Both the position numbers and the translations under genes were made by a program. Positions 37,601 through 48,099 of a DNA stretch of 64,000 bases are shown piece by piece. The notes beneath the pieces were generated by a model. It did not search any database, was not told the origin of the DNA, and saw nothing but the letters and a program-made list of their open reading frames with translations. The DNA is from Arenicola marina. Lineage: Eukaryota > Annelida > Polychaeta > Arenicolidae. Positions within the stretch are counted from its first letter, which is position 1; each line of letters begins with the position of its first letter. Where the stretch lies: positions 7,694,318 to 7,758,317 of the forward strand of contig OZ025265.1 of NCBI GenBank assembly GCA_964019135.1. Direction: 5' to 3'.

Positions 37601-40567
37601 AAGGTCAGAATCGTTTTTGACTGCGCGTCAAAGTTCCAAGGCACGTCTCTGAATGATGTAGTGCACCAAGGACCAGACCTGACAACGAAGCTGATTGGAG
37701 TGCTTCTGCGATTCCGCCAAGAACCGGTAGCTCTGATGGCCGACATCGAGGCCATGTTTCATCAGGTCAAGGTGAACGCTGATGATCGTGACGCCCTCCG
37801 TTTCCTGTGGTGGACAGATGATGACGTGACACAAGCTCCATTGACGTATCGGATGACGTCTCACTTGTTTGGCGGAGTCTGGAGCCCCAGTTGTGCCAGC
37901 TTCGCGCTGAGGCAAACCGCTAGAGACGGCCAGGAGACCTACGATGTGGACACCATAGAGACAATCGACAAGAACTTTTATGTTGACGACTGCTTGAAAT
38001 CGGTCGCCTCAACGACTGAAGCTACCGAACTGGTCCATCAGTTACGCGCCCTGCTGACACGCGGCGGGTTCCGTCTGACAAAATGGCTGAGTAACGATCG
38101 CGAAGTTATGCAGTCAATACCGGAGACAGAATGGGCCAAGGGCGTCCCCTCGCTGGACCTGGATGAAGCAATCTTGCCGACAGAACGAGCTCTGGGCGTT
38201 CTGTGGCATGTCGAGACTGACACCTTGGCGTTTGACGTCCATCCGAAAGACAAACCGCATACCCGACGTGGCCTTCTGAGCATAGTCAGCTCTGTCTATG
38301 ACCCACTTGGTTTCGTCTGTCCTTTTGTACTCCTTGCCAAGATCCTATTTCAGCAATCCTGTAGACGGAAGCTAGGCTGGGACGACGAGTTACCTGCTGA
38401 CTTGGATGAGCAGTGGGGCCGGTGGTTAGACGATCTGCCATCACTGCGTGGCATGTCAACCCACCGCTGCATGAAACCCTCCGACTTTGGTGTGATCGCT
38501 TCTGCCCAATTACACCATTTTTCAGACGCTTCCGAGAAGGGTTATGGTTCGACGACCTATCTTCGCATAGAGGACAAGACAGGACGAGTGCACTGTACCT
38601 TGCTGATGGCTAAAGCCAAGCTGTCTCCACTCAAGACAACGACCATTCCGCGGCTGGAACTTGCCGCCGCTGTTGTGTCCATTAAACTCGACCAGATGAT
38701 GAGAGAACATTTGCAGATCCCCCTCGCCGAGTCGGTGTACTGGAGCGATAGCATGATTGTTCTGCATTATCTCCGAAACGACGACAAAAGATACCAGACA
38801 TTTGTAGCTAATCGCGTCGCAACGATTCTGGAGCATTCCTCGCCGCGGCAGTGGAGGCACGTCCCCACTAGATCAAACCCGGCTGATGTGGTCTCTCGCG
38901 GTCTGCCGGCCAAGGACCTCATTGCAGACGACCAGTGGCTAAATGGCCCGACCTTCCTGTGGCAAGGAGAAGGTTGCTGGCCCGCTCAACCGGACTTCAA
39001 TGACAGCTTACCAGCCGATGACATGGAGATTAAAGGAGAAGTTCGTGTGTACAACACGAAAACTGACACACTCACATCCGAAGACAACACCATGCAGAAG
39101 ATCTTAGAAGCCCATTCCAGTTGGGATAAGCTCAAGACAACGGTCGCGTGGTTTCTTCGCTTGAAGGAGATACTCCGTTCCAGGATAAGCCAGACAAATA
39201 CGGCGGTCGCATCAGGCTCGCTCAAAGTTTCTGAGCTCAAGGCAGCCGAGAGGGAAATCGTGAAATATGTCCAAAGGACATCTGTCACTGACAACCACCT
39301 GCAATCAGGTTGCTACCGCCGACTGTCGCCAACAAAACTCCCCGATGGGATCGTGTGCGTGAGAGGACGTCTCAACAACGCATTGTTGGCCGACGAAGTC
39401 AAACACCCGTGGATTTTGCCCACTCGTCACAGGGTGGTAGATTTAATCGTCGAACATTACCACATCGCTACGGGACATCGCGGCATCGAGCATGTCCTCG
39501 CCGAAATTCGACAGCGCTTCTGGATTGTCAAAGGGCGTGCTGCTGTCAAGCGCGTCATCTACAGGTGTATCCCGTGCCGCAAGTGGAAGGCACCCTGTGA
39601 GTCTCAGCAGATGGCCGACCTGCCAGTCGATCGTGTAACGCCAGATCTCGCTCCTTTCACCATGGTGGGAGTAGACTTCTTTGGTCCGTTTCTTGTCAAG
39701 AGAGGCAGGAGTGAACTTAAGAGATATGGATGTCTCTTTACATGTCTCACAACGCGAGCCATTCACCTCGAAGTGTGTCACAGTCTGGAGACTGACTCAT
39801 TTATCAACGCATTGCAGCGTTTTACCAGTCGTCGAGGCTCGCCCACAGAGATACGATCTGACAATGGGACAAACCTAGTCGGTGCTATGCGCGAGCTGCG
39901 CCGTGCCATCCGGGACTGGAATCAGACAGTGATTGAGAACTATTTGCGACAACGTGAAATCCAGTGGATTTTTAATCCACCGACGGCCTCCCACATGGGT
40001 GGCGTTTGGGAACGGCAAATCCGAACCGTTCGTTCCGTTCTCAACAGCTTGCTGGCTCAGCAAACGCTCGATGAAGAAGGGTTAGTCACTTTAATGTGTA
40101 TCGTCGAGAATATCGTCAACAGCCGCCCGATCACAAAACTGTCGGATGACCCACGAGATCCAGCGCCATTAACGCCCAACCATCTGCTGCTTCTACGCTC
40201 AGGACCCATTCTACCTCCTGGGAACTTTGTCCAGCAGGACATCTACCGGCGAAGGTGGCGCCAAGTGCAGTATATGGCCAACGTATTCTGGAAACGTTGG
40301 CTTAAGGAATACCTACCATCACTCCAGGAACGGCAAAGGTGGCTGAAGCAGAAACGTAATCTACGCTGTGGAGATCTTGTTCTAATCAAGAACGAGAATC
40401 AACCTCGATATCAGTGGCCGCTCGGACTGATTGCTGACGCCTACCCTGGCAGAGATGGCCTCGTGAGGACAGTTCAAGTCAGGACCGCGGCGGGAGTCTT
40501 TGTCAGACCTACCCACAAGATTTGTCTGCTGGAGCTAAACCCGGAACCACTCGGGCTTCCGGATTGA
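34607..40567 (+). CDS. BEL/Pao Gag-Pol polyprotein (1986 aa)
   Basis: One open frame encodes capsid and all enzymes of the element, with no gag-pol frameshift or internal stop. The ATG at 34607 has A at -3 and G at +4. An in-frame GTG lies upstream at 34583, and a stop TAG at 34571 closes the frame. Residues from the ATG: charged, probably coiled-coil segment about 197-229; Gag DUF1759 about 327-502; zinc motifs C570/C573/H577/C582, C603/C606/H611/C616 and C622/C627/H631/H636; aspartic protease DSGS 715-718; reverse transcriptase about 932-1172 with motif A D1046 and YVDD 1125-1128; RNase H D1307, E1351, D1381, D1427; integrase zinc site H1619/H1624/C1654/C1657 and catalytic D1690, D1752, E1802; DUF5641 about 1895-1982. 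All key residues are present, so the protein looks functional. Length and domain order are normal for BEL/Pao. Protease cleavage sites cannot be placed. Confidence 0.95.
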   Translation: MEARQGTPDENFDSQIAHMEQLNNSLMDNLKGQRSRLKGKVTRIVNEINHLSLNSHNLTTITKKSSDLEQAYHAFLRLHQQLHELLIEDDDIRRSITYGERVSADVQQAQQKVNIWMAHMEKSVARQEDVNPEDSVSQAGSRSSARASMVQSNATSKASTRSSVIGARLKAAADRAALQAEAGALRDSRVLEEQEFLLKQRRKEMELRIKIAKAKAIEDTYAAAEEEEAAGHSPGYHSTPSSGASVYPRSTLSAGQRPDPSAAPSVRQVTMPTVDPTRSRPSAIPHVSPFPSEANARSGIDAVTEALINMMNNTQQQQQSLVEALQLPKTELMTFDGDPIKYWTFIRAFEVTVERESISAGAKLARLLQYCSGPAKKLIEGCAIKEPTEGYMSAKRLLKERFGNDYHIAEAWIEKLLSRPDVLDNRELLVLSDDLRSCRETLDAMGKLGELNNRHSLCQIIAKLPFDLRKNWLTKTHHIRTVDERSPTIDDILKFVTTAAEQANDPVFGKLVVRERKAPKPKSQTRDKPHATFNVHAEASHVYQSPIPPGSASTQQANPATTAVRVQGPCPCCSQGHSLFSCDVFKGWQTNARLDFVQSQGLCVNCLRAGHGARDCRRNTVCTVPGCGLKHTKFLHLTRPRDRANVGSTSTPHRDDNNVTPHVVNPPHQAEPTTSTSLSCTEVGSRTGKVALPIVPVKVRRQGSTKFMTTYALLDSGSTQTFCSEELANQLGVPGKRDTMRLTTLDAREILTDTHVVSLEVTDLQDDNQIVMPHVLTRPKLNVSVDNMITQQEITRWTHLQDILLPEIDMTKVHLLIGQDNPSALIPIEVRVGDPGTPYATKTMLGWTLNGPVETGTVTSVTSHFVGTDTELQRQVENFWKLDNIPGDVAIKSISDRKVISVWEKSLSRDGSHYGMDIPFKRRPPNLPDNKVMAEHRLRLLGKRLQKDKVLHNKYAAGMHDMLQRGYAELVSPEEDKVADGTVWYLPHHPVINPRKPDKVRIVFDCASKFQGTSLNDVVHQGPDLTTKLIGVLLRFRQEPVALMADIEAMFHQVKVNADDRDALRFLWWTDDDVTQAPLTYRMTSHLFGGVWSPSCASFALRQTARDGQETYDVDTIETIDKNFYVDDCLKSVASTTEATELVHQLRALLTRGGFRLTKWLSNDREVMQSIPETEWAKGVPSLDLDEAILPTERALGVLWHVETDTLAFDVHPKDKPHTRRGLLSIVSSVYDPLGFVCPFVLLAKILFQQSCRRKLGWDDELPADLDEQWGRWLDDLPSLRGMSTHRCMKPSDFGVIASAQLHHFSDASEKGYGSTTYLRIEDKTGRVHCTLLMAKAKLSPLKTTTIPRLELAAAVVSIKLDQMMREHLQIPLAESVYWSDSMIVLHYLRNDDKRYQTFVANRVATILEHSSPRQWRHVPTRSNPADVVSRGLPAKDLIADDQWLNGPTFLWQGEGCWPAQPDFNDSLPADDMEIKGEVRVYNTKTDTLTSEDNTMQKILEAHSSWDKLKTTVAWFLRLKEILRSRISQTNTAVASGSLKVSELKAAEREIVKYVQRTSVTDNHLQSGCYRRLSPTKLPDGIVCVRGRLNNALLADEVKHPWILPTRHRVVDLIVEHYHIATGHRGIEHVLAEIRQRFWIVKGRAAVKRVIYRCIPCRKWKAPCESQQMADLPVDRVTPDLAPFTMVGVDFFGPFLVKRGRSELKRYGCLFTCLTTRAIHLEVCHSLETDSFINALQRFTSRRGSPTEIRSDNGTNLVGAMRELRRAIRDWNQTVIENYLRQREIQWIFNPPTASHMGGVWERQIRTVRSVLNSLLAQQTLDEEGLVTLMCIVENIVNSRPITKLSDDPRDPAPLTPNHLLLLRSGPILPPGNFVQQDIYRRRWRQVQYMANVFWKRWLKEYLPSLQERQRWLKQKRNLRCGDLVLIKNENQPRYQWPLGLIADAYPGRDGLVRTVQVRTAAGVFVRPTHKICLLELNPEPLGLPD

Positions 40568-40668
40568 CTATTGACTGACTATTCTACTGTTATGTTATAA
40601 TGATCAACCGACTAGTTAACTGTCATAAATGACCTTATATGTAGTAATGACATGTTCACATGTGCATT

Positions 40669-40679
40669 AGGGGCCGGAA
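40669..40679 (+). promoter_or_regulatory. Candidate polypurine tract (AGGGGCCGGAA)
   Basis: This is a G-rich tract immediately before TGTTACGG at 40680. In LTR retrotransposons a purine-rich tract next to the 3' LTR primes plus-strand DNA synthesis. It lies 238 bp upstream of the integrated 372-bp repeat. No comparable tract adjoins 40917, which favours a longer original LTR. It is not purely purine (two C). Confidence 0.55.
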
Positions 40680-40762
40680 TGTTACGGCCATTTATGATTG
40701 CACTATGCAGTGCTTGGGGCCTTGGGTGCCTTATGATTTAAAGTGCCGGTCACGTGAGGAGG

Positions 40763-40770
40763 TTAAAAAA
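40763..40770 (+). promoter_or_regulatory. Possible TATA-like box of the LTR promoter
   Basis: TTAAAAAA lies 39 bp upstream of 40802. That base is exactly where the inverted copy in the 5' leader (34459-34514) stops matching, as expected if a transcript started close to 40802. The motif alone is weak; the coincidence with the copy boundary is the main support. Confidence 0.4.
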
Positions 40771-40857
40771 GACAACACACGAGGTCGGCAACCTTTCCGT
40801 TAACAAGACAAGTTTCTCTGTTTTTTCTCTTGTATATCACCCCAGATGCCCAGCGTT

Positions 40858-41119
40858 GTAAGTATTTTTTCTATTGTTTGTTCAACAAAGCTATGGACAA
40901 TCTTTTGATTATGTAATGTAATTTCTTGGTCATTTTAGGTTCGATTATTTCGATGTTTCACCTGCACACGTTTCTGACATTTAAGGGACGTAGTTTTTGA
41001 AGTCGTTAGGGGGGATTGTACATGGTCATGTATATTTTTTTTTGTGTTATGTATCTCAGCTTCTGTTTTGGTATACAAGCTACCCCTTCTTGTGACACGT
41101 ATTTATATATTTTTTCCAG
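40858..41119 (+). other. Candidate 262-bp GT-AG intron spanning the 3' LTR boundary
   Basis: The donor GTAAGT is at 40858-40863 and the acceptor, TTTTTTCCAG, ends at 41119. The leader joins CAGCGTT directly to ATTAAAC (34539-34552). These are the bases flanking this interval (40851-40857 and 41120-41126), so the leader carries the spliced form. Seven matching bases after the junction are unlikely by chance but are not proof. Confidence 0.5.
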
Positions 41120-41288
41120 ATTAAACCGTGCTATACGTGCTACAATAAAGCTACCATGAACAACCGTCACGCATGAGTGCCCACGGGAAGTTTTTCTTTA
41201 TATCGAGCACGCGTATGATACGTGAAGGCAAGCCGGGGACAATAGACTCTATTTCAACACGCGGACATCCTATAGTCTGAAGGCTATA
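40917..41288 (+). repeat. 3' long terminal repeat (372 bp as integrated)
   Basis: This is identical by eye to 34078-34449. Its AATAAA at 41144-41149 is the likely polyadenylation signal of the element transcript. Upstream bases AT (40911-40912) and flanking sequence differ from the 5' side, which fixes the repeat start at 40916 or 40917. Confidence 0.88.
41144..41149 (+). promoter_or_regulatory. Polyadenylation signal AATAAA in 3' LTR
   Basis: This is a canonical hexamer, 577 bp after the gag-pol stop codon, and the probable 3' end-forming signal for the genomic RNA. Confidence 0.55.
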
Positions 41289-41293
41289 ACGTA
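41289..41293 (+). repeat. Target-site duplication, right copy (ACGTA)
   Basis: This is a direct repeat of 34073-34077. The satellite resumes in register immediately after it. Confidence 0.85.
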
Positions 41294-44200
41294 TATGAGC
41301 TAGTGTTTAGGTCTAAATTACGCCCAAAACGTGTGTTTCGGTAGAGTTTTGGTCTGAAATATATCCAAAACGAATGTGTCGGTCTGAATTACACTAAAAA
41401 AGCGTATGTGTCGGTAGGGTTTCGGTCTGAATGACACCCAAACGTATGTTAGCTAGTGTTTAGGTCTAAATTACGCCCAAAACGTATGTTTCGGTAGAGT
41501 TTCGGTCTGAAATACATCCAAAACGAATGTGTCGGTCTGAATTACACCCAAAGCGTATGTGTCGGTAGGGTTTCGGTCTGAATGACACCAAAACGTGTAG
41601 GAGCTAGTATTTAGGTCTAAATGACGCCCAAAACGTATGTTTCGGTTGAGTTTCGGTCTGAAGTACATCCAAAACGAATGTGTCGGTCTGAATTACACCC
41701 AAAGCGTTTGTGTCGGTAGGGTTTCGGTCTGAATGACACCCAAACGTATGTTAGCTAGTGTTTAGGTCTAAATTACGCCCAAAACGTATGTTTCGGTAGA
41801 GTTTCGGCCTGAAATACATCCAACACGAATGTGTCGGTCTGATTTACACTAAAAAAGCGTATGTGTCGGTAGGGTTTCGGTCTGAATGACACCAAAACGT
41901 ATATGAGCTAGTGTTTAGGTCTAAATTACGCCGAAAAGGTATGTTTCGGCAGAGTTTCGGTCTGAAATACATCCAAAACGAATGTGTCGGTCTGAATTAC
42001 ACCCAAAGCGTATGTGTCGGTAGGGTTTCGGTCTGAATGACACCAAAACGTGTAGGAGCTAGTATTTAGGTCTAAATGACGCCCAAAACGTATGTTTCGG
42101 TTGAGTTTCGGTCTGAAATACATCCAAAACGAATGTGTCGGTCTGAATTACACCCAAAGCGTATGTGTCGGTAGGGTTTCGGTCTGAATGACACCAAAAC
42201 GTGTAGGAGCTAGTATTTAGGTCTAAATGACGCCCAAAACGTATGTTTCGGTTGAGTTTCGGTCTGAAGTACATCCAAAACGAATGTGTCGGTCTGAATT
42301 ACACCCAAAGCGTTTGTGTCGGTAGGGTTTCGGTCTGAATGACACCCAAACGTATGTTAGCTAGTGTTTAGGTCTAAATTACGCCCAAAACGTATGTTTC
42401 GGTAGAGTTTCGGCCTGAAATACATCCAACACGAATGTGTCGGTCTGATTTACACTAAAAAAGCGTATGTGTCGGTAGGGTTTCGGTCTGAATGACACCA
42501 AAACGTATATGAGCTAGTGTTTAGGTCTAAGTTACGCCGAAAAGGTATGTTTCGGTAGAGTTTCGGCCTGAAATACATCGAACACGAATGTGTCGGTCTG
42601 ATTTACACTAAAAAAGCGTATGTGTCGGTAGGGTTTCGGTCTGAATGACACCAAAACGTATATGAGCTAGTGTTTAGGTCTAAATTACGCCGAAAAGGTA
42701 TGTTTCGGCAGAGTTTCGGTCTGAAATACATCCAAAACGAATGTGTCGGTCTGAATTACACCCAAAGCGTATGTGTCGGTAGGGTTTCGATCTGAATGAC
42801 ACCCAAACTTATGTTAGTTAGTGTTTAGGTCTAAATTACGCCCAAAACGTATGTTTCGGTAGAGTTTCGGTCTGAAATACATCCAAAACGAATGTGTCGG
42901 TCTGAATTACACCCAAAGCGTATGTGTCGGTAGGGTTTTGGTCTGAATGACACCAAAACTTATATGAGCTAGTGTTTAGGTCTAAATTACGCCGAAAACG
43001 TATGTTTCGGTTGAGTTTCGGTCTGAAATACATCCAAAACGAATGTGTCGGTCGGAATTACACCCAACGCGTATGTGTCGGTAGGGTTTTGGTCTGAATG
43101 ACACCAAAACTTATATGAGCTAGTGTTTAGGTCTAAATTACGCCCAAAACGTATGTTTCGGTAGAGTTTCGGTCTGAAATACATCCAAAACGAATGTGTC
43201 GGTCTGAATTACACCCAACGCGTATGTGTCGGTAGGGTTTTGGTCTGAATGACACCAAAACTTATATGAGCTAGTGTTTAGGTCTAAATTACGCCCAAAA
43301 CGTATGTTTCGGGTGAGTTTCGGTCTGAAATACATCCAAAACGAATGTGTCGGTCGGAATTACACCCAAAGCGTATGTGTCGGTAGGGTTTTGGTCTGAA
43401 TGACAAAAAACTTATATGAGCCAGTGTTTAGGTCTAAATTACGCCGAAAAGGTATGTTTCGGCAGAGTTTCGGTCTGAAATACATCCAAAACGAATGTGT
43501 CGGTCTGAATTACACCCAAAGCGTATGTGTCGGTAGGGTTTCGGTCTGAATGACACCCAAACGTATGTTAGCTAGTGTTTAGGTCTAAATTACGCCCAAA
43601 ACGTATGTTTCGGTTGAGTTTCGGGCTGAAATACATCCAAGACGAATGTGTCGGTCTGAATTACACCCAAAGCGTATGTGTCGGTAGGGTTTCGGTCTGA
43701 ATGACACCAAAACGTATATGAGCTAGTGTTTAGGTCTAAATTACGCCCAAAACGTTTGTTTCGGTAGAGTTTCGGTCTGAAATATATCCAAAACGAATGT
43801 GTCGGTCTGAATTACACTAAAAAAGCGTATGTGTCGGTAGGGTTTCGGTCTGAATGACACCCAAACGTATGTTAGCTAGTGTTTAGGTCTAAATTACGCC
43901 CAAAACGTATGTTTCGGTAGAGTTTCGGTCTGAAATACATCCAAAACGAATGTGTCGGTCTGAATTACACCCAAAGCGTATGTGTCGGTAGTGTTTCGGT
44001 CTGAATGACACCAAAACGTGTAGGAGCTAGTATTTAGGTCTAAATGACGCCCAAAACGTATGTTTCGGTTGAGTTTCGGTCTGAAGTACATCCAAAACGA
44101 ATGTGTCGGTCTGAATTACACCCAAAGCGTTTGTGTCGGTAGGGTTTCGGTCTGAATGACACCCAAACGTATGTTAGCTAGTGTTTAGGTCTAAATTACG

Positions 44201-47200
44201 CCCAAAACGTATGTTTCGGTAGAGTTTCGGCCTGAAATACATCCAACACGAATGTGTCGGTCTGATTTACACTAAAAAAGCGTATGTGTCGGTAGGGTTT
44301 CGGTCTGAATGACACCCAAACGTATGTTAGCTAGTGTTTAGGTCTAAATTACGCCCAAAACGTATGTTTCGGTAGAGTTTCGGTCTGAAATACAACCAAA
44401 ACGAATGTGTCGGTCGGAATTACACCCAAAGCGTATGTGTCGGTAGGGTTTCGGTCTGAATGACACCAAAACGTATATGAGCTAGTGTTTAGGTCTAAAT
44501 TACGCCGAAAAGGTATGTTTCGGTAGAGTTTCGGCCTGAAATACATCCAACACGAATGTGTCGGTCTGATTTACACTAAAAAAGCGTATGTGTCGGTAGG
44601 GTTTCGGTCTGAATGACACCAAAACGTATATGAGCTAGTGTTTAGGTCTAAATTACGCCGAAAAGGTATGTTTCGGCAGAGTTTCGGTTTGAAATACATC
44701 CAAAACGAATGTGTCGGTCTGAATTACACCCAAAGCGTATGTGTCGGTAGGGTTTCGATCTGAATGACACCCAAACTTATGTTAGTTAGTGTTTAGGTCT
44801 AAATTACGCCCAAAACGTATGTTTCGGTAGAGTTTCGGTCTGAAATACATCCAAAACGAATGTGTCGGTCTGAATTACACCCAAAGCGTATGTGTCGGTA
44901 GGGTTTCGGTCTGAATGACACCAAAACGTATATGAGCTAGTGTTTAGGTCTAAATTACGCCCAAAACGTGTGTTTCGGTAGAGTTTTGGTCTGAAATATA
45001 TCCAAAACGAATGTGTCGGTCTGAATTACACTAAAAAAGCGTATGTGTCGGTAGGGTTTCGGTCTGAATGACACCCAAACGTATGTTAGCTAGTGTTTAG
45101 GTCTAAATTACGCCCAAAACGTATGTTTCGTTAGAGTTTCGGTCTGAAATACATCCAAAACGAATGTGTCGGTCTGAATTACACCCAAAGCGTATGTGTC
45201 GGTAGGGTTTCGGTCTGAATGACACCAAAACGTGTAGGAGCTAGTATTTAGGTCTAAATGACGCCCAAAACGTATGTTTCGGTTGAGTTTCGGTCTGAAG
45301 TACATCCAAAACGAATGTGTCGGTCTGAATTACACCCAAAGCGTTTGTGTCGGTAGGGTTTCGGTCTGAATGACACCCAAACGTATGTTAGCTAGTGTTT
45401 AGGTCTAAATTACGCCCAAAACGTATGTTTCGGTAGAGTTTCGGCCTGAAATACATCCAACACGAATGTGTCGGTCTGATTTACACTAAAAAAGCGTATG
45501 TGTCGGTAGGGTTTCGGTCTGAATGACACCAAAACGTATATGAGCTAGTGTTTAGGTCTAAATTACGCCGAAAAGGTATGTTTCGGCAGAGTTTCGGTCT
45601 GAAATACATCCAAAACGAATGTGTCGGTCTGAATTACACCCAAAGCGTATGTGTCGGTAGGGTTTCGGTCTGAATGACACCAAAACGTGTAGGAGCTAGT
45701 ATTTAGGTCTAAATGACGCCCAAAACGTATGTTTCGGTTGAGTTTCGGTCTGAAATACATCCAAAACGAATGTGTCGGTCTGAATTACACCCAAAGCGTT
45801 TGTGTCGGTAGGGTTTCGGTCTGAATGACACCCAAACGTATGTTAGCTAGTGTTTAGGTCTAAATTACGCCCAAAACGTATGTTTCGGTAGAGTTTCGGC
45901 CTGAAATACATCCAACACGAATGTGTCGGTCTGATTTACACTAAAAAAGCGTATGTGTCGGTAGGGTTTCGGTCTGAATGACACCAAAACGTATATGAGC
46001 TAGTGTTTAGGTCTAAATTACGCCGAAAAGGTATGTTTCGGTAGAGTTTCGGCCTGAAATACATCCAACACGAATGTGTCGGTCTGATTTACACTAAAAA
46101 AGCGTATGTGTCGGTAGGGTTTCGGTCTGAATGACACCAAAACGTATATGAGCTAGTGTTTAGGTCTAAATTACGCCGAAAAGGTATGTTTCGGCAGAGT
46201 TTCGGTCTGAAATACATCCAAAACGAATGTGTCGGTCTGAATTACACCCAAAGCGTATGTGTCGGTAGGGTTTCGATCTGAATGACACCCAAACTTATGT
46301 TAGTTAGTGTTTAGGTCTAAATTACGCCCAAAACGTATGTTTCGGTAGAGTTTCGGTCTGAAATACATCCAAAACGAATGTGTCGGTCTGAATTACACCC
46401 AAAGCGTATGTGTCGGTAGGGTTTCGGTCTGAATGACACCAAAACGTATATGAGCTAGTGTTTAGGTATAAATTACGGCCAAAACGTTTGTTTCGGTAGA
46501 GTTTCGGTCTGAAATATATCCAAAACGAATGTGTCGGTCTGAATTACACTAAAAAAGCGTATGTGTCGGTAGGGTTTCGGTCTGAATGACACCAAAACGT
46601 ATATGAGCTAGTGTTTAGGTCTAAATTACGCCCAAAACGTTTGTTTCGGTAGAGTTTCGGTCTGAAATATATCCAAAACGAATGTGTCGGTCTGAATTAC
46701 ACTAAAAAAGCGTATGTGTCGGTAGGGTTTCGGTCTGAATGACACCCAAACGTATGTTAGCTAGTGTTTAGGTCTAAATTACGCCCAAAACGTATGTTTC
46801 GGTAGAGTTTCGGTCTGAAATACATCCAAAACGAATGTGTCGGTCTGAATTACACCCAAAGCGTATGTGTCGGTAGGGTTTCGGTCTGAATGACACCAAA
46901 ACGTGTAGGAGCTAGTATTTAGGTCTAAATGGCGCCCAAAACGTATGTTTCGGTTGAGTTTCGGTCTGAAGTACATCCAAAACGAATGTGTCGGTCTGAA
47001 TTACACCCAAAGCGTTTGTGTCGGTAGGGTTTCGGTCTGAATGACACCCAAACGTATGTTAGCTAGTGTTTAGGTCTAAATTACGCCCAAAACGTATGTT
47101 TCGATAGAGTTTCGGCCTGAAATACATCCAACACGAATGTGTCGGTCTGATTTACACTAAAAAAGCGTATGTGTCGGTAGGGTTTCGGTCTGAATGACAC

Positions 47201-48099
47201 CAAAACGTATATGAGCTAGTGTTTAGGTCTAAATTACGCCGAAAAGGTATGTTTCGGCAGAGTTTCGGTCTGAAATACATCCAAAACGAATGTGTCGGTC
47301 TGAATTACACCCAAAGCGTATGTGTCGGTAGGGTTTCGGTCTGAATGACACCAAAACGTGTAGGAGCTAGTATTTAGGTCTAAATGACGCCCAAAACGTA
47401 TGTTTCGGTTGAGTTTCGGTCTGAAATACATCCAAAACGAATGTGTCGGTCTGAATTACACCCAAAGCGTATGTGTCGGTAGGGTTTCGGTCTGAATGAC
47501 ACCAAAACGTGTAGGAGCTAATATTTAGGTCTAAATGACGCCCAAAACGTATGTTTCGGTTGAGTTTCGGTCTGAAGTACATCCAAAACGAATGTGTCGG
47601 TCGGAATTACACCCAAAGCGTATGTGTCGGTAGGGTTTCGGTCTGAATGACACCAAAACGTATATGAGCTAGTGTTTAGGTCTAAATTACGCCGAAAAGG
47701 TATGTTTCGGTAGAGTTTCGGCCTGAAATACATCCAACACGAATGTGTCGGTCTGATTTACACTAAAAAAGCGTATGTGTCGGTAGGGTTTCGGTCTGAA
47801 TGACACCAAAACGTATATGAGCTAGTGTTTAGGTCTAAATTACGCCGAAAAGGTATGTTTCGGCAGAGTTTCGGTTTGAAATACATCCAAAACGAATGTG
47901 TCGGTCTGAATTACACCCAAAGCGTATGTGTCGGTAGGGTTTCGATCTGAATGACACCCAAACTTATGTTAGTTAGTGTTTAGGTCTAAATTACGCCCAA
48001 AACGTATGTTTCGGTAGAGTTTCGGTCTGAAATACATCCAAAACGAATGTGTCGGTCTGAATTACACCCAAAGCGTATGTGTCGGTAGGGTTTCGGTCT

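Larger units (their letters stand above)
40568..40916 (+). other. 3' non-coding region of the element, with LTR-like upstream segment
   Basis: This holds no gene. It runs from the gag-pol stop to the 3' repeat. It contains a polypurine-type tract, a TGTT start typical of an LTR, a possible TATA-like promoter and a possible splice donor. The last 237 bp (40680-40916) would be the first part of a 580-bp LTR. They are absent from the 5' end, apart from the 56-bp inverted copy at 34459-34514. Confidence 0.7.
40680..41259 (+). repeat. Candidate canonical LTR (580 bp, TGTT...AACA)
   Basis: This segment starts TGTTACGG after the polypurine-type tract and ends TTCAACA, giving the inverted terminal tetranucleotides usual for LTRs. 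The remaining 29 bp of the integrated 3' repeat (41260-41288) would then be leader-derived sequence in inverted orientation. At the 5' end only 34078-34420 of this LTR is present. This is an inference from motifs, and other genomic copies would decide it. Confidence 0.5.
34078..41288 (+). mobile_element. BEL/Pao LTR retrotransposon, apparently intact, inserted in satellite
   Basis: The element is 7211 bp long. It is bounded by 372-bp direct repeats and a 5-bp target duplication, with a single gag-pol frame on the plus strand. The superfamily assignment rests on domain order (Gag DUF1759, three zinc-binding motifs, DUF1758-type aspartic protease, RT with YVDD, RNase H, HHCC integrase, DUF5641), all in one frame. 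No envelope-like frame follows pol. The outer ends are TG...TA rather than TG...CA. The leader contains a large inverted repeat, and 237 bp of LTR-like sequence lies upstream of the 3' repeat with no counterpart at the 5' end. The termini may therefore not be those of the canonical family. Confidence 0.93.

Noticed and set aside
35056..40242. Antisense and out-of-frame reading frames of 60-112 codons within gag-pol
   Set aside because: They are shadows of the real plus-strand frame, with no recognisable domain of their own.
40568..40916. Search for an envelope-like gene after pol
   Set aside because: Only about 350 bp lie between the pol stop and the 3' repeat, with no long frame. The element is a retrotransposon without env.
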